Positions 35,963 through 47,037 are shown, counted from the stretch's first letter. The stretch is 64,000 nucleotides of DNA from Nocardioides sp. TRM66260-LWL (GCF_020075545.1 NZ_JAIQZK010000001.1:992001-1056000), one strand, 5' to 3'. Notes: generated by a model not told the origin, from the letters alone. Translations and numbers: made by a program.

Positions 35963-38637
35963 TGGACACCGCCGAGATCCGCCGCCGCTTCATCGCGCAC
36001 TTCGAGCGGCACGGGCACACGGTCGTCCCGTCGGCCTCGCTGCTGCTCGACGACCCGAACCTGCTGTTCGTCAACGCCGGCATGGTGCCGTTCAAGCCGT
36101 ACTTCCTCGGCCAGGAGACCCCCGTGTGGTCGACGGCGACGAGCGTCCAGAAGTGCGTGCGCACCCTCGACATCGAGGAGGTCGGCAAGACCACGCGGCA
36201 CGGCACCTTCTTCCAGATGTGCGGCAACTTCTCCTTCGGCGACTACTTCAAGGAGGGGGCGATCCGCTTCGCGTGGACGCTCGTCACCGGCGCGGTCGAG
36301 GACGGCGGCTACGGCTTCGACCCCGAGAAGATCTGGGTCACGGTGCTGCCCAGCGACACCGAGGCCAAGCAGATCTGGCACGAGGTGGCCGGCCTGCCGT
36401 TCGAGCGCATCCAGGAGCGCGGCCTGAAGGACAACTACTGGAGCATGGGCGTGCCGGGCCCCGGCGGCCCGTGCTCGGAGATCTACGTCGACCGCGGCCC
36501 CGCCTACGGCCCCGACGGCGGCCCGAACGCCGACGAGGACCGCTTCCTGGAGATCTGGAACCTGGTCTTCATGCAGGAGGAGCTCTCCGCGGTCCGGGCG
36601 AAGGACGACTTCGACGTCGCGGGCCCCCTGCCCGCCAAGAACATCGACACCGGCATGGGCCTCGAGCGCGTCGCGTACCTCCTGCAGGGCAAGGAGAACA
36701 TGTACGAGATCGACGAGGTGTTCCCCGTCATCGAGCGCGCCTGCGAGCTCACCGGCAAGCGGTACGGCGCCGACGAGGGCGACGACGTGCGGTTCCGGGT
36801 GGTGGCCGACCACGTGCGCTCCGCGCTGATGCTCATCGGCGACGGCGTCACCCCGGGCAACGAGGCCCGCGGCTACGTGCTGCGCCGCCTGCTGCGGCGC
36901 GCGATCCGCTCGATGCGCCTGCTCGGCTTCGAGGGGCGTGCGCTGCCCGAGCTGCTGCCGGTGAGCATGCAGCGGATGAAGGCGTCCTACCCCGAGCTCG
37001 AGACCGGCTTCGAGCGCATCGAGCGCGTGGCCTACGCCGAGGAGGAGGCGTTCCGCAAGACCCTCGCCGCCGGCACCGCGATCTTCGACACCGCCGCCGA
37101 GGAGACCCGCGCGTCCGGCGCGTCGCTGCTCTCGGGCGAGCGCGCCTTCGCCCTGCACGACACCTACGGCTTCCCGATCGACCTGACCCTCGAGATGGCC
37201 TCCGAGGCCGGGCTGAGCGTCGACGAGGCGGGCTTCCGCGCGCTCATGACCGAGCAGCGCGAGCGGGCCAAGGCCGACGCCCGGGCGAAGAAGGGCCAGC
37301 ACGCCGACACCGGCGTCTACCGCGGCGTCCTCGACGCCCACGGCCCGACCGAGTGGCTCGCCTACTCGACGCTGGAGACCGAGTCGCGGGTGCTCGCGCT
37401 GCTCGCCGGCGGCGCGGCCACGCCCGTGCTGCGCAGCGGCGAGGTGGGCGAGGTCGTGCTCGACCGCACCCCGTTCTACGCCGAGTCGGGCGGCCAGGCC
37501 GCCGACGCCGGCCACCTCGACTTCGACGGCGGACGCCTGGAGGTGCTCGATGTCCAGCGCCCGGTGAAGGGCCTGGTCGTCCACCAGGTGCGGGTGCTCG
37601 ACGGCGAGCTCACGCAGGACGCCGTCCTGCACGCGCGGGTCGACCCCGAGTGGCGTCTCGGCGCCCGCCAGGCGCACTCGGGCACGCACGTCGTCCACGC
37701 CGCCCTGCGCGAGGTGCTCGGCCCCACGGCCCTGCAGGCGGGCTCCTACAACCGGCCCGGCTACCTGCGCCTCGACTTCGGCTGGACCTCGGGCCTCAGC
37801 ACCGAGCAGGTGCGCGACATCGAGCAGGTCAGCAACCAGGCGCTCCGCGCCGACCTGCCGGTCAGCTGGCAGTACATGACCCTGCCCGAGGCGCGCGACT
37901 GGGGGGCGATCGCGCTGTTCGGCGAGACCTACGACGAGTCGCAGGTGCGGGTCGTCGAGATCGGCGGCCCCTGGTCGCGCGAGCTCTGCGGCGGCACCCA
38001 CGTCGACCACTCCAGCCAGATCGGCACCGTCGTCGTCACCGGCGAGTCGTCGGTCGGCTCGGGCAACCGGCGCATCGAGGCGCTGACCGGCGTCGAGGGC
38101 TTCGCCTACCTCGCCCGCGAGCGCGACGTCGTCGCGCAGCTCACCGGCCTGCTGAAGGCCCAGCCCGACGATCTCGTCGACCGCGTCGGCGACCTCGTCA
38201 CGCGGCTGCGCAGCGCCGAGAAGGAGATCGAGCGGGTGCGGGTGGCGCAGCTGCTCGCCGGCGGCGCGGCGCTCGCCGAGTCCGCCCAGCGGGTCGGCCC
38301 GGCGCTGGTCGTCGCGCACCGCGTCGACGGCGCCGCGGGCGGCGACGTCCGCACGCTCGCGCTCGACGTCCGCGGCCGGCTGCCGCAGGGCGAGCCGGGC
38401 GTCGTGGTGATCCTCGGCGTCGCCGACGGCAAGGTCTCGGTCGTCGCCGCGACCACCGATGAGGCGCGGGCCCGGGGGCTGTCGGCGGGCGCGCTGGTCA
38501 AGGCCGTCGGTCCGCTGCTCGGCGGCAAGGGCGGCGGCAAGGACGACGTCGCCCAGGGCGGCGGCACGGACGCCTCGCGCGTCGACGAGGCGCTCGGGCT
38601 CGTCGTCATCGAGGTCGGCCGCGTCGTGGCCGGCTGA
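35962..38637 (+). CDS. alaS: alanine--tRNA ligase
   Basis: An 891-residue class II synthetase. The catalytic core starts with [22 protein letters not shown] and [15 protein letters not shown]. The helical tRNA-recognition domain follows, then the editing domain with its zinc-site pairs HSGTHVVH (near residue 573) and CGGTHVDH (near 676). The C-terminal oligomerisation region ends with [17 protein letters not shown]. All editing-site residues look intact. The ATG overlaps the DUF6167 stop. ruvX follows after 11 bp. Confidence 0.98.
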   Translation: MDTAEIRRRFIAHFERHGHTVVPSASLLLDDPNLLFVNAGMVPFKPYFLGQETPVWSTATSVQKCVRTLDIEEVGKTTRHGTFFQMCGNFSFGDYFKEGAIRFAWTLVTGAVEDGGYGFDPEKIWVTVLPSDTEAKQIWHEVAGLPFERIQERGLKDNYWSMGVPGPGGPCSEIYVDRGPAYGPDGGPNADEDRFLEIWNLVFMQEELSAVRAKDDFDVAGPLPAKNIDTGMGLERVAYLLQGKENMYEIDEVFPVIERACELTGKRYGADEGDDVRFRVVADHVRSALMLIGDGVTPGNEARGYVLRRLLRRAIRSMRLLGFEGRALPELLPVSMQRMKASYPELETGFERIERVAYAEEEAFRKTLAAGTAIFDTAAEETRASGASLLSGERAFALHDTYGFPIDLTLEMASEAGLSVDEAGFRALMTEQRERAKADARAKKGQHADTGVYRGVLDAHGPTEWLAYSTLETESRVLALLAGGAATPVLRSGEVGEVVLDRTPFYAESGGQAADAGHLDFDGGRLEVLDVQRPVKGLVVHQVRVLDGELTQDAVLHARVDPEWRLGARQAHSGTHVVHAALREVLGPTALQAGSYNRPGYLRLDFGWTSGLSTEQVRDIEQVSNQALRADLPVSWQYMTLPEARDWGAIALFGETYDESQVRVVEIGGPWSRELCGGTHVDHSSQIGTVVVTGESSVGSGNRRIEALTGVEGFAYLARERDVVAQLTGLLKAQPDDLVDRVGDLVTRLRSAEKEIERVRVAQLLAGGAALAESAQRVGPALVVAHRVDGAAGGDVRTLALDVRGRLPQGEPGVVVILGVADGKVSVVAATTDEARARGLSAGALVKAVGPLLGGKGGGKDDVAQGGGTDASRVDEALGLVVIEVGRVVAG

Positions 38638-38648
38638 CGGGCGACGCG

Positions 38649-39137
38649 GTGCGTCACGGCACACGGCTCGGACTCGACCCCGGCGACGCCCGCATCGGCG
38701 TCGCCCGCAGCGACCCGTCCGGCATGCTCGCCACGCCGGTCGAGACGGTGCGGCGCGGCAAGGGCGATCTCGCGCGCCTCGGACGCATCCTGCGCGACAT
38801 CGCCGCGGACGCGGGCGCCGAGGAGCCGGCCGACGTCGTCGTCGAGATCGTCGTGGGCCTGCCCCGCTCGCTCGCCGGCGGCGAGGGACCCGCGGCGCTC
38901 AAGGTCCGCGACTTCGCCGCGACGGTCGCCGCCCGGGTCGCGCCGATCCCGGTGCGGCTGGTCGACGAGCGGCTCACGACCGTCAGCGCGGAGGCTATGC
39001 TCCGCGACCAGCGCAAGGGGGCGCGTCGTCGCGAGGTCATCGACCAGGCCGCGGCGGTGCTGATCCTGCAGCACGCGCTCGACACCGAACGCGCCACCGG
39101 CATCGCGCCCGGCGAGACCGTGGAGGCACCCGCATGA
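38649..39137 (+). CDS. ruvX: Holliday junction resolvase-like RuvX (YqgF)
   Basis: A 162-residue RNase H-fold nuclease of the YqgF family, linked to pre-16S rRNA 5' processing. The first catalytic Asp lies in [33 protein letters not shown] follows near residue 72, and DERLTT near 110. The C-terminus holds the final acidic residue ([15 protein letters not shown]). GTG start; its stop overlaps the mltG ATG. The alaS-ruvX-mltG-aroE order is standard for the group. Confidence 0.95.
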   Translation: MRHGTRLGLDPGDARIGVARSDPSGMLATPVETVRRGKGDLARLGRILRDIAADAGAEEPADVVVEIVVGLPRSLAGGEGPAALKVRDFAATVAARVAPIPVRLVDERLTTVSAEAMLRDQRKGARRREVIDQAAAVLILQHALDTERATGIAPGETVEAPA

Positions 39138-40300
39138 GCAGTCCCGAGCACGAGCCCGAGGACGTCGGGCTGGCGATGCTCCCGGTCGGTCCGCGTGCCG
39201 GAGCAGGCCGGCGCCGGCGGCGACGCTCGCGGCTGCCGGTGCTGCTGCTGGTGGTGGCGCTGCTCGTCGTCCTCGGCGGCGGGCTCTACGTCGGCGGCAG
39301 CCGCGTGGTCGACGCGATCGGCAGCCGTCTGGGCGGCGGCGACGACTACGCGGGCCCGGGCTCGGGCTCCGTGGAGATCGAGGTCCGCCGGGGCGACTCC
39401 GCGACCGCGATCTGCCGCACCCTGGCGAAGGCCGACGTCGTGGCCTCGGTCGACGCCTGCGTCTCGGCCGCGGACGCCAACCCCGACGCGCTCGGCATCC
39501 AGGTGGGCACCTACGCGCTGCGCTCGCAGATGAAGGCGTCCGACGCGATCGCGGTGCTGGCGGATCCCGCCAACATCGTGGCGAGCCGGGTGACGGTGCC
39601 CGAGGGCCTGACGGTCGAGCAGACCGTCGCGATCCTGGTCAAGGCCACCAAGGTGTCGAAGGCCGCCTTCGAGCGCGAGCTCGCCCGGCCCTCGGGGCTG
39701 GGCCTGCCCTCGTACGCCGACGGGCCCGAGGGCTACCTGTTCCCCTCCACCTACTCCTTCCCGCCGAAGGCCACGGCCCGACAGATGCTGCGCGCGATGG
39801 TGGCGCGGTGGCGCCAGGCGGCCGACGAGGTCGACCTCGAGGCCAGCGCGAAGCGCAACGGCCTCACGCCCGCCGAGCTGATGACGGTCGCGAGCCTGGT
39901 CGAGGCGGAGGGTCGCGGCGACGTGATGCCCAAGATCGCCCGGGTCGTCTACAACCGGCTCGAGACGACCGGCCCGCCGACCAACGGGCTGCTGCAGATC
40001 GACGCCACGGTCAACTACGCCCTGAAGCGCTCGCTCGTCGCGGTGCCGTCGGCCGCCGACCTGCGGGTCGACAGCCCGTACAACACCTATCGCAACCCGG
40101 GGCTCCCGCCGGGGCCGATCGAGGCCCCGGGCGACGAGGCGCTCGCGGCGGCGGCGCGGCCGGCGTCGGGGGACTGGCTCTTCTACGTGACGACGAACCT
40201 CGCGACCGGCGAGACCAAGTTCACCCGGGACTACCAGCAGTTCCTCGCCTACAAGGCCGAGCTGCGGCGCTACTGCGCGACGCAGTCCGACCGCTGCTGA
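39134..40300 (+). CDS. mltG: endolytic transglycosylase MltG
   Basis: A 388-residue membrane-anchored lytic transglycosylase that cuts nascent peptidoglycan and helps set glycan length. A cytoplasmic Arg-rich N-terminus (about 1-33) precedes one transmembrane helix (about 34-56) and a LysM-like region. The catalytic YceG domain has the key Glu in [16 protein letters not shown] (about Glu259), followed by VVYNRLE and the [13 protein letters not shown] signature. ATGA overlap with ruvX. Confidence 0.95.
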   Translation: MSSPEHEPEDVGLAMLPVGPRAGAGRRRRRRSRLPVLLLVVALLVVLGGGLYVGGSRVVDAIGSRLGGGDDYAGPGSGSVEIEVRRGDSATAICRTLAKADVVASVDACVSAADANPDALGIQVGTYALRSQMKASDAIAVLADPANIVASRVTVPEGLTVEQTVAILVKATKVSKAAFERELARPSGLGLPSYADGPEGYLFPSTYSFPPKATARQMLRAMVARWRQAADEVDLEASAKRNGLTPAELMTVASLVEAEGRGDVMPKIARVVYNRLETTGPPTNGLLQIDATVNYALKRSLVAVPSAADLRVDSPYNTYRNPGLPPGPIEAPGDEALAAAARPASGDWLFYVTTNLATGETKFTRDYQQFLAYKAELRRYCATQSDRC

Positions 40301-40307
40301 GGCCGTC

Positions 40308-41114
40308 GTGCGCTGCGCCGTCCTGGGTGATCCGATCGCTCACTCGCTCTCGCCGGTGCTGCACCGCGCCGGCTACGCGGCCGCCGGTCTCGACTGGGCC
40401 TACGAGGCGGTCCGCGTCGACGAGGCGGGCCTGCCGGGCTTCCTCGCCGGGCTCGACGACGGGTGGCGCGGGCTGTCGCTGACCATGCCGCTGAAGCGGG
40501 CCGTGCTGCCGCTGGCGACGCGGGTCGGCGAGCTCGCGCGGCTCGCCGGCGCCGCCAACACCCTGGTGCTCGTCGACGGCGAGCGGCACGTCGACAACAC
40601 CGATCTCCCGGGAGCCATGGCGGCGATCGCGGAGCGCTACGACGGTCCGCTGGAGTCGGTGGCCGTGCTCGGCGGCGGTGCGACGGCGGCCTCGATCGGG
40701 CTCGCGACCGTGATGCTCGGCGCCCGCGAGGTGGTCGTCCTGGCGCGCCGGCCCGACCGTGCGGCGGAGACCGTGGCGGCGATCGCGGCCCATCCGTCGG
40801 CGCCGCGGGTCGAGGCGCGCCCGCTGGACGACGTGCCGCGCGCCGACGCGCTCGTCTCCACCGTCCCGGCCGAGGCCCAGACGCCCGAGCTGGTCGCCCG
40901 GTGGGGCGCGGCCCCGCTGGTCTTCGAGGCGCTCTACGAGCCGTGGCCGACGCCCCTGGCCCGCGCCGCGTCCCTGGGCGGCGCGGCCCTGGTGAGCGGC
41001 CTGGACCTCCTGGTGCACCAGGCCGCGCTTCAGTTCACCGCCTTCACCGGGCTCGCGGCGCCCCTGGCGTCGATGCGCGCCGCCGGCGAGGCGGCCCTGG
41101 CCGAGCGGGGCTGA
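40308..41114 (+). CDS. aroE: shikimate dehydrogenase
   Basis: A 268-residue NADP-dependent enzyme reducing 3-dehydroshikimate. Substrate-site residues are seen: SHSLSPVLH-type block as AHSLSPVLHRAGY, Lys63 in LTMPLK and Asp99 in NTDLPGA. The nucleotide-binding GGGATAAS lies near residue 123. The GTG lies 7 bp after the mltG stop. First gene of the shikimate series here; no gene for the 3-dehydroquinase-dehydrogenase fusion is present. Confidence 0.95.
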   Translation: MRCAVLGDPIAHSLSPVLHRAGYAAAGLDWAYEAVRVDEAGLPGFLAGLDDGWRGLSLTMPLKRAVLPLATRVGELARLAGAANTLVLVDGERHVDNTDLPGAMAAIAERYDGPLESVAVLGGGATAASIGLATVMLGAREVVVLARRPDRAAETVAAIAAHPSAPRVEARPLDDVPRADALVSTVPAEAQTPELVARWGAAPLVFEALYEPWPTPLARAASLGGAALVSGLDLLVHQAALQFTAFTGLAAPLASMRAAGEAALAERG

Positions 41115-41118
41115 GCCG

Positions 41119-41841
41119 GTGGACCCCGCCACGACGGCGGTCGGCGTCGCCGGCGTCCTCGGCTGCGGGCTGGCGGGCCTGGCCGCGCCGGCGCTGGTCG
41201 TCCGGCTGCCCGACCCGTCCCCGTCCCCCTCTTTGCCGGCCGACGAGGAGCCGCCGCCGACCTACGCCGAGGTGGCCACCGAGCCCGGCCTCGCTCGGCG
41301 GGCGGCGGCGTGGGGCGTGGGGGCCGCGGCGCTGGTGGTGCTCACGGTGCCGTCCGGCTGGCCCTGGCTGCTGTGGCTGCCGCTGGTGCCGGTGCTCGTC
41401 ACGCTCGCCCTGGTCGACGCCCGGACGCGGCTGCTGCCGCGCGCGGTCGTGCTCCCGGCCACCACCTGGGCGCTGGGCGTGCTCCTGGTGGAGGGCGCCG
41501 TCACCGGCGACGCCCGCCGGCTGCTCGTGGCGGTGGCGTGCGGGCTGGTGGCGCGCTCGGTCTTCTGGCTCCTGTGGTGGCTGCGGTCGGCCGGCCTGGG
41601 CTTCGGGGACGTGCGGCTCGTGGCGGTGCTGGGGCTGCTGCTCGGTCGGCTCGGACCGGCCGAGACCCTCACCGGCCTCTACCTCGCCTTCCTCGTGCTC
41701 GGCGTGCCCGGCCTGGCCCTGGCGCTCGTCCGGCGCGACCGGTCGCTGCTGCGCCGGGCCCGGCCGTTCGGTCCCGCCCTGGTCGTCGGCACGCTCCTCG
41801 GGCCGGCCGTCGGACCGGTCCTCGCCGCGCTGCTGGGCTGA
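41119..41841 (+). CDS. A24 family prepilin peptidase (short form)
   Basis: A 240-residue polytopic membrane aspartic protease. The two catalytic aspartates are visible: Asp100 in LVDARTRLLP and Asp164 in GFGDVRLVAVLG (GxGD). About seven transmembrane helices. The N-terminal methyltransferase/zinc domain of Gram-negative PilD is absent, as usual in actinobacteria. A Pro/Ser/Glu-rich stretch occupies residues 33-58. No pilin genes are in the window, so its substrate is elsewhere. It sits 4 bp after aroE. Confidence 0.92.
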   Translation: MDPATTAVGVAGVLGCGLAGLAAPALVVRLPDPSPSPSLPADEEPPPTYAEVATEPGLARRAAAWGVGAAALVVLTVPSGWPWLLWLPLVPVLVTLALVDARTRLLPRAVVLPATTWALGVLLVEGAVTGDARRLLVAVACGLVARSVFWLLWWLRSAGLGFGDVRLVAVLGLLLGRLGPAETLTGLYLAFLVLGVPGLALALVRRDRSLLRRARPFGPALVVGTLLGPAVGPVLAALLG

Positions 41842-41904
41842 GCCGAGCCGCCGGCGGGGGTCTCGCCACCGCTCACCCGCGACGTCGCGCCGTGGTGCGC
41901 ATGG

Positions 41905-41910
41905 GAGGAT
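41905..41910 (+). promoter_or_regulatory. possible -10 element of aroC
   Basis: GAGGAT ends 6 nt before the aroC ATG. It fits the leaderless spacing seen elsewhere but the first base is not T; GGGAGG nearby could equally be a ribosome site. Confidence 0.25.
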
Positions 41911-41916
41911 GCAGCC

Positions 41917-43095
41917 ATGCTGCGTTGGCTCACTGCGGGCGAGTCCCACGGCCCGTCCCTCGTCGCCGTGCTCGAGGGCCTGCCGGCCCACGTGCGCATC
42001 ACCACCGACGACATCGCCGACTCGCTGGCTCGGCGTCGGCTCGGCCACGGGCGCGGCGCGCGGATGAAGTTCGAGCAGGACGCCGTGACGATCTCCGGCG
42101 GCGTGCGGCACGGCGAGACCCAGGGCGGTCCGGTGGCGCTGATCGTCGGCAACACCGAGTGGCCGAAGTGGGAGAAGGTCATGTCGGCCGACCCGGTCGA
42201 CGCCGACGAGCTGGCCGCGCTGGCCCGCAACGCGCCGCTGACGCGACCGCGCCCCGGACACGCCGACCTCGCCGGCATGCAGAAGTACGACTTCGACGAG
42301 GCGCGGCCCGTCCTCGAGCGCGCGTCCGCCCGCGAGACCGCCGCCCGCGTCGCGCTCGGGCGCGTGGCGTCCAACTTCCTCGAGCAGGCGGTCGGCGCCC
42401 GGATCGTCAGCCACGTCGTCGAGCTCGGCGGGGTGCCGGCGCCGAAGGGCCTCGTCCCGGCCGCCGACGACGTCGAGCGGCTCGACGCCGACCCGGTGCG
42501 CTGCCTGGACCCCGAGGCGAGCGCCGCGATGGTCGAGCGGATCGAGCAGGCGCACAAGGACGGCGACACGCTCGGCGGCGTCGTCGAGGTCGTCGTGCAC
42601 GGGCTCCCGCCGGGCCTCGGCTCGCACGTCCACTGGGACCGCCGGCTCGACGCTCGCCTGGCCGGCGCGCTCATGGGCGTCCAGGCGATCAAGGGCGTCG
42701 AGGTCGGCGACGGCTTCGAGCTCGCGGCCACCCCGGGCTCCCTGGCCCACGACGAGATCGAGCCGACGCCCGAGGGCATCCGACGCACGTCGGGCCGCTC
42801 CGGAGGCACCGAGGGCGGCATGACCACCGGCGAGATCCTGCGGGTGCGGGCGGCGATGAAGCCGATCGCCACCGTGCCGCGCGCCCTGCGCACCGTCGAC
42901 GTCAGCACCGGTGAGGCGGCCGTGGCCCACCACCAGCGCTCCGACGTGTGCGCCGTCCCGGCGGCCGGCATCGTCGCCGAGGCGATGGTGGCGCTGGTGC
43001 TGGCCGACGCCGTGCTCGAGAAGTTCGGCGGCGACTCGGTGGGGGAGACGCGGCGCAACGCCGAGGCCTACCTCGCCGCGCTCGCGTACCGGTGA
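41917..43095 (+). CDS. aroC: chorismate synthase
   Basis: A 392-residue FMN-dependent lyase making chorismate from EPSP. Conserved blocks: [19 protein letters not shown] at the start, [17 protein letters not shown] near residue 40, [15 protein letters not shown] near 110, [12 protein letters not shown] near 140, and [26 protein letters not shown]. The C-terminal [19 protein letters not shown] is followed by a normal end. It begins the aroC-aroK-aroB-aroQ unit. Confidence 0.97.
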   Translation: MLRWLTAGESHGPSLVAVLEGLPAHVRITTDDIADSLARRRLGHGRGARMKFEQDAVTISGGVRHGETQGGPVALIVGNTEWPKWEKVMSADPVDADELAALARNAPLTRPRPGHADLAGMQKYDFDEARPVLERASARETAARVALGRVASNFLEQAVGARIVSHVVELGGVPAPKGLVPAADDVERLDADPVRCLDPEASAAMVERIEQAHKDGDTLGGVVEVVVHGLPPGLGSHVHWDRRLDARLAGALMGVQAIKGVEVGDGFELAATPGSLAHDEIEPTPEGIRRTSGRSGGTEGGMTTGEILRVRAAMKPIATVPRALRTVDVSTGEAAVAHHQRSDVCAVPAAGIVAEAMVALVLADAVLEKFGGDSVGETRRNAEAYLAALAYR

Positions 43096-43102
43096 GCCGG
43101 GC

Positions 43103-43624
43103 ATGACCGCGCCTCGCGCGGTGCTCGTCGGCCCGATGGGCGCCGGCAAGACCACCGTCGCCTCGCTGCTGGGCGCGCGCTGGGGCGTCGCGGTGCGCGA
43201 CACCGACCACGACGTGGAGGCGACCGAGGGACGCAGCGTCGCCGACGTCTTCGTGGAGTCGGGCGAGGCGCGCTTCCGCGAGCTCGAGCGGGACGCCGTC
43301 GCCCGGGCCCTGCGCGAGCACGACGGCGTGCTGGCGCTCGGCGGCGGCGCGGTGCTCGATCCGGCCACCCGCGAGGCGCTCGTCGGGCACCGCGTGGTGT
43401 TCCTGCGGGTCGGCCTCGCCGCGGCGGCCGAGCGCGTCGGGCTCGGCGCCTCACGGCCGCTGCTGCTCGGCAACGTGCGGGGCCGGATCAAGCAGCTGCT
43501 GGACGAGCGGACCCCGGTCTACGAGGCCGTCGCGACGGTGGTCGTCGACACCGACGGCCGGACGCCCGACGCCGTGGCCGACGCCGTGGCCGCCGCCCTG
43601 GACGAGCTCGAGGAGACACCATGA
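43103..43624 (+). CDS. aroK: shikimate kinase
   Basis: A 173-residue P-loop kinase phosphorylating shikimate. Walker [10 protein letters not shown] covers residues 10-18. The substrate-binding DTDHDVE near 33, GEARFRELE near 57 and [11 protein letters not shown] near 79 match the family. ATG start 7 bp after aroC; its stop overlaps the aroB start (ATGA). Confidence 0.95.
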   Translation: MTAPRAVLVGPMGAGKTTVASLLGARWGVAVRDTDHDVEATEGRSVADVFVESGEARFRELERDAVARALREHDGVLALGGGAVLDPATREALVGHRVVFLRVGLAAAAERVGLGASRPLLLGNVRGRIKQLLDERTPVYEAVATVVVDTDGRTPDAVADAVAAALDELEETP

Positions 43625-44787
43625 CCGCGTCGACCGCCGGAGCCGCCGGAGCCACCGGAGCCGCCGCAGCGACCGTCCTGCCCGTCGGCGGGGCCTCGCC
43701 CTACGACGTGATCGTCGGTCACGGCGTCAGCGCGCGGGTCGTCGACCTGCTGGGCGACGCCCCGACCCGGGTCGCGCTGGTCGTCGGCGAGCCGCTGCGC
43801 GCCCTCGCGGCGCCGGTGCTGGCGGCGCTGGAGGAGCGCTACGCCGTCACCGTGCTCCCGGTGCCCGACGGCGAGTCCGCCAAGACGGTGTCCACGGCCG
43901 CCGCGTGCTGGGAGGCCCTCGGCGAGGCCGGCTTCACCCGCTCGGACGCCGTCGTGACCTTCGGCGGCGGGGCGACCACCGACCTCGGCGGGTTCGTCGC
44001 AGCGAGCTGGCTGCGCGGCGTCCGGGTCGTCCACGTGCCGACCACCCTGCTCGCCATGGTCGACGCGGCCGTCGGCGGCAAGACCGGCGTCAACACCGGC
44101 GCGGGCAAGAACCTCGTCGGCGCCTTCCACGAGCCCGCCGGCGTGCTCTGCGACCTCGCGCTGCTGGCGTCGCTGCCGCGCGCCGAGCTGGTGGCCGGTC
44201 TCGGCGAGGTCGTGAAGTGCGGCTTCATCGCCGACCCTGCGATCCTCGACCTGGTGGAGGACGCCGCCGTCGAGACGATCCTCGACCCCGCCGGCCCGGT
44301 GCTGCGGGAGCTCGTCGAGCGGGCGATCGCGGTGAAGATCGACGTCGTCGTGGGCGACCTCAAGGAGGCCGGCGGCAGCGAGGCCACGGGCGGTCACCCC
44401 GGCCGGGAGGCGCTCAACTACGGCCACACCCTCGCCCACGCGATCGAGCGGGCCGAGCACTACGGCATCCGGCACGGCGAGGCGGTGGCGATCGGCTGCG
44501 TGTACGTCGCCGAGGTGGCCTATCGGGTCGGGCTGATCGACGAGGCGACCCTGACCCGCCACCGCTCGGCCTTCGGCCGGGTCGGCCTGCCGGTGGGCTA
44601 CGCCGCCGCGCCGTTCGAGGACCTGCTGGCGACGATGCGCGTGGACAAGAAGTCGCGCGGGTCGCGACTGCGGCTGATCGTCCTGGCCCAGGACGGCGAG
44701 ACGCTTCGTCCGCGGGTGCTGGCGGGCCCCGACGAGCAGGTGCTGGTCGACGCCTACGCCGCGCTGGCGCCGGGAGCCCCGGCATGA
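43621..44787 (+). CDS. aroB: 3-dehydroquinate synthase
   Basis: A 388-residue NAD- and metal-dependent enzyme that cyclises DAHP to 3-dehydroquinate. [19 protein letters not shown] and [20 protein letters not shown] are hallmarks, and metal ligands are found in GEVVKCG and [11 protein letters not shown] with the later HGEAVAIG. An extra Ala/Gly/Thr-rich N-terminus of about 20 residues precedes the domain. Overlaps aroK and aroQ by 4 bp on each side. Confidence 0.97.
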   Translation: MTASTAGAAGATGAAAATVLPVGGASPYDVIVGHGVSARVVDLLGDAPTRVALVVGEPLRALAAPVLAALEERYAVTVLPVPDGESAKTVSTAAACWEALGEAGFTRSDAVVTFGGGATTDLGGFVAASWLRGVRVVHVPTTLLAMVDAAVGGKTGVNTGAGKNLVGAFHEPAGVLCDLALLASLPRAELVAGLGEVVKCGFIADPAILDLVEDAAVETILDPAGPVLRELVERAIAVKIDVVVGDLKEAGGSEATGGHPGREALNYGHTLAHAIERAEHYGIRHGEAVAIGCVYVAEVAYRVGLIDEATLTRHRSAFGRVGLPVGYAAAPFEDLLATMRVDKKSRGSRLRLIVLAQDGETLRPRVLAGPDEQVLVDAYAALAPGAPA

Positions 44788-45224
44788 CGCGCGCGCTGGT
44801 GCTGAACGGCCCGAACCTCGGGCGCCTGGGACGCCGCCAGCCGGAGATCTACGGCACGACGACCCACGCCGAGCTCGTCTCGCTGTGCGAGGGATGGGGT
44901 CGCGAGCTGGGGCTCGAGGTGGAGGTGCGGCAGACCAACCACGAGGGCGAGCTGCTCGACTGGCTCAACGACGCCGCCGACGACCGGACGCCCGTCGTCC
45001 TGAACGCCGCTGCCTGGACCCACTACTCGTACGCGATCTACGACGCCTGCGCCCAGCTCGAGGCGCCGCTGATCGAGGTGCACCTCAGCGAGCCGCTCCA
45101 GCGGCCGGAGGTCTTCCGTCACACCTCCGTCGTCACGCCCCACGCGGACCGGGTGATCGCCGGGCTCGGCGTCGAGGGGTACCGACAGGCCCTGGTCGCG
45201 ATCGCGGAGCTGCTCGGGGTGTGA
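44784..45224 (+). CDS. aroQ: type II 3-dehydroquinate dehydratase
   Basis: A 146-residue dodecameric enzyme dehydrating 3-dehydroquinate. [21 protein letters not shown] contains the catalytic Tyr, with the flexible-loop Arg upstream. [33 protein letters not shown] with its His, and IEVHLSEP follow. ATGA overlap with aroB. The PepQ gene that often precedes efp in this order is not here; instead a palindrome-rich gap follows. Confidence 0.95.
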   Translation: MTRALVLNGPNLGRLGRRQPEIYGTTTHAELVSLCEGWGRELGLEVEVRQTNHEGELLDWLNDAADDRTPVVLNAAAWTHYSYAIYDACAQLEAPLIEVHLSEPLQRPEVFRHTSVVTPHADRVIAGLGVEGYRQALVAIAELLGV

Positions 45225-45286
45225 GGCCCGCCCGGGCCGTCGCCCGCGGGTCGCCGAGGTCGGCGGACTCGATCGGGGGCGATCTG

Positions 45287-45361
45287 GTCAGGGGAACCTG
45301 GACGTTGTCAGGGGAAACTTCACCTGACAACGTCCGGTTTCCCCGGATATCCGGGGAAACC
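45287..45361. repeat. palindrome cluster downstream of aroQ
   Basis: Three linked elements. GTCAGGGGAA is directly repeated at 45287-45296 and 45307-45316. A perfect 13-bp inverted repeat has arms 45300-45312 and 45323-45335. Immediately beside it lies a perfect 26-bp palindrome (45336-45361, half-site GGTTTCCCCGGAT). The hairpins could terminate the aro transcript, but a terminator does not need a second perfect palindrome; an operator or a small mobile palindromic element are alternatives. Confidence 0.7.
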
Positions 45362-45484
45362 TGCGCACTCGAGGGGCCCCTGAGGCGGAGGAGGCGGAGC
45401 GTGACCGCGCCGGGAACCGGACCACACCGAGGCGCGTCCGACCCCCGAGCGCCGGCGCCCGACCGGCGCCGGAGAGGCCCCACG

Positions 45485-46378
45485 ATGAGCTCCGCCCCGA
45501 TCCCGCCCACCCCGGGCAACCCCACCGCGCCCGGCGCCACCCCGGCCGGCCCCACCGCGCCGGCGTCCCGCATCGGCGCCCCGATCCTCGCGCTCGCGGC
45601 GGCCGTGCTGGTGCTGGCCGTCGCGCTGGCCTACGTCCTCGGGGGCGGGGGAGGAGCGGCCGTGGCCGCCCCGACGCCCGCGACGCCCCTGACGCCCGCG
45701 GCGGCGTCCGACTCCCTCGCCGGCCAGGCGCGCACCCTCACGATGACGGGCCGCGGCGAGGCCACCGTCGTGCCCGACCAGGTGCGCTTCGACGTCGCGG
45801 TCTCGCTCGTGCGTGACGACCTGGCCACGGCGCTCGACGCGGCGGGGAGCCGCCTGCAGCAGGTCACGAACGCGGTGCGCCGCGCCGGCGTCCAGCGCTC
45901 GGACGTGCAGACCGCCGGCCTGGACATGGACCCGGAGTACGACTACGCCGGACGCACGCCGCGCCTGGTCGGCTACCGGGTGACGCAGCGCGCCACCGTG
46001 CTGGTGCGCGAGCTGCGCCGAGGCGGTCGGGCGGTGACCGAGGCGGTGGCCGCGGGCGGCGACGCGGTGCGCGTGAGCGGTCTGCGACTCCAGGTCTCGG
46101 ACCCGAGCGCGGCGCAGGAGCGGGCGCGCCGGGCGGCCGTGGCCGACGCGACGGCGAAGGCCGAGCAGTACGCCGCGGCGACCGGCCAGGGCCTCGGCCG
46201 CGTGCTGACCCTGCGCGAGGCCTCCGCCGCCGCGCCCCGGGCCGTGGTGCCGCAGGCCTCCTACGCCCTCGACCGCCTGGCCTTTGCGCGCGACGTCGAC
46301 CTGCAGATCCGCGCGGGCAAGGACGACGTGGCGGTGCGCGTCGAGGTCGTCTGGGAGTTCGGAGCCGCCTCCCAGTAG
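45485..46378 (+). CDS. SIMPL domain (DUF541) protein
   Basis: A 297-residue envelope protein. A Pro/Thr/Ala-rich N-terminus is followed by one transmembrane helix (about residues 36-56) and an Ala/Pro linker. The SIMPL domain starts with LTMTGRGEATVVPDQVRFDVAVS and has VQTAGLDMDPEYDY and GYRVTQRATVLVREL. Domain function is uncertain; relatives are linked to stress or surface roles. The ATG lies 1 nt-spaced from GGCCCCACG without a strong ribosome site. The stop TAG doubles as the start of a -10 hexamer for efp. Confidence 0.85.
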   Translation: MSSAPIPPTPGNPTAPGATPAGPTAPASRIGAPILALAAAVLVLAVALAYVLGGGGGAAVAAPTPATPLTPAAASDSLAGQARTLTMTGRGEATVVPDQVRFDVAVSLVRDDLATALDAAGSRLQQVTNAVRRAGVQRSDVQTAGLDMDPEYDYAGRTPRLVGYRVTQRATVLVRELRRGGRAVTEAVAAGGDAVRVSGLRLQVSDPSAAQERARRAAVADATAKAEQYAAATGQGLGRVLTLREASAAAPRAVVPQASYALDRLAFARDVDLQIRAGKDDVAVRVEVVWEFGAASQ

Positions 46379-46381
46379 GCT
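46376..46381 (+). promoter_or_regulatory. possible -10 element for efp-nusB
   Basis: TAGGCT, overlapping the stop codon of the SIMPL gene, would give an efp leader of about 85 nt. Confidence 0.4.
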
Positions 46382-46473
46382 GCGCTGTCGGCCGTCACCG
46401 CCCGCGCGCCCCCGTGGCCCAGCGCGGGCGGGGCCGACCCCCGATCCCGCGAGAAGAAGGCTGACACGCGCGC

Positions 46474-47037
46474 ATGGCAACGACGAACGACCTCAAGAAC
46501 GGCATGGTCCTCAACATCGACGGTCAGCTCTGGGCCGTCGTGGAGTTCCAGCACGTCAAGCCGGGCAAGGGCCCCGCGTTCGTGCGCACCAAGCTCCGCA
46601 ACGTCGAGTCGGGCAAGAACGTCGACAAGACCTTCAACGCCGGCACCAAGGTCGAGACCGCCACGGTCGACCGCCGCACGATGCAGTACCTCTACAACGA
46701 CGGCTCGAGCTTCGTGTTCATGGACGTCCAGAGCTACGACCAGATCGAGGTCGCCCCCGAGATCGTCGGCGACGCCGCGAACTTCATGCTCGAGAACCAG
46801 GAGGCGATCGTCGCCACCAACGAGGGCCGCGTGCTGTTCATCGAGCTGCCCGCCTCGGTCGAGCTGCTCGTCACCTACACCGAGCCCGGCGTGGTCGGCG
46901 ACTCCGCCACCGGCCGCACCAAGCCCGCCACCCTCGAGACCGGCCACGAGATCCAGGTGCCGCTCTTCGTCAACCAGGGCGAGAAGGTCAAGGTCGACAC
47001 CCGCGACTCCTCCTACCTGGGCCGCGTCAAGGCCTGA
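46474..47037 (+). CDS. efp: elongation factor P
   Basis: A 187-residue three-domain beta protein that relieves ribosome stalling at polyproline stretches. The N-terminal KOW-like domain includes [17 protein letters not shown], with the loop-tip Lys of PGKGPA that contacts the peptidyl centre. The C-terminal OB domains end with [28 protein letters not shown] ribosome site lies upstream. Its stop overlaps the nusB ATG. Several proteins here carry Pro runs, so the factor has local clients. Confidence 0.97.
   Translation: MATTNDLKNGMVLNIDGQLWAVVEFQHVKPGKGPAFVRTKLRNVESGKNVDKTFNAGTKVETATVDRRTMQYLYNDGSSFVFMDVQSYDQIEVAPEIVGDAANFMLENQEAIVATNEGRVLFIELPASVELLVTYTEPGVVGDSATGRTKPATLETGHEIQVPLFVNQGEKVKVDTRDSSYLGRVKA

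Noticed and set aside
35695..38664. 989-codon minus-strand open frame opposite alaS
   Set aside because: Same antisense shadow effect; no ribosome site, no homology, and alaS is unambiguous.
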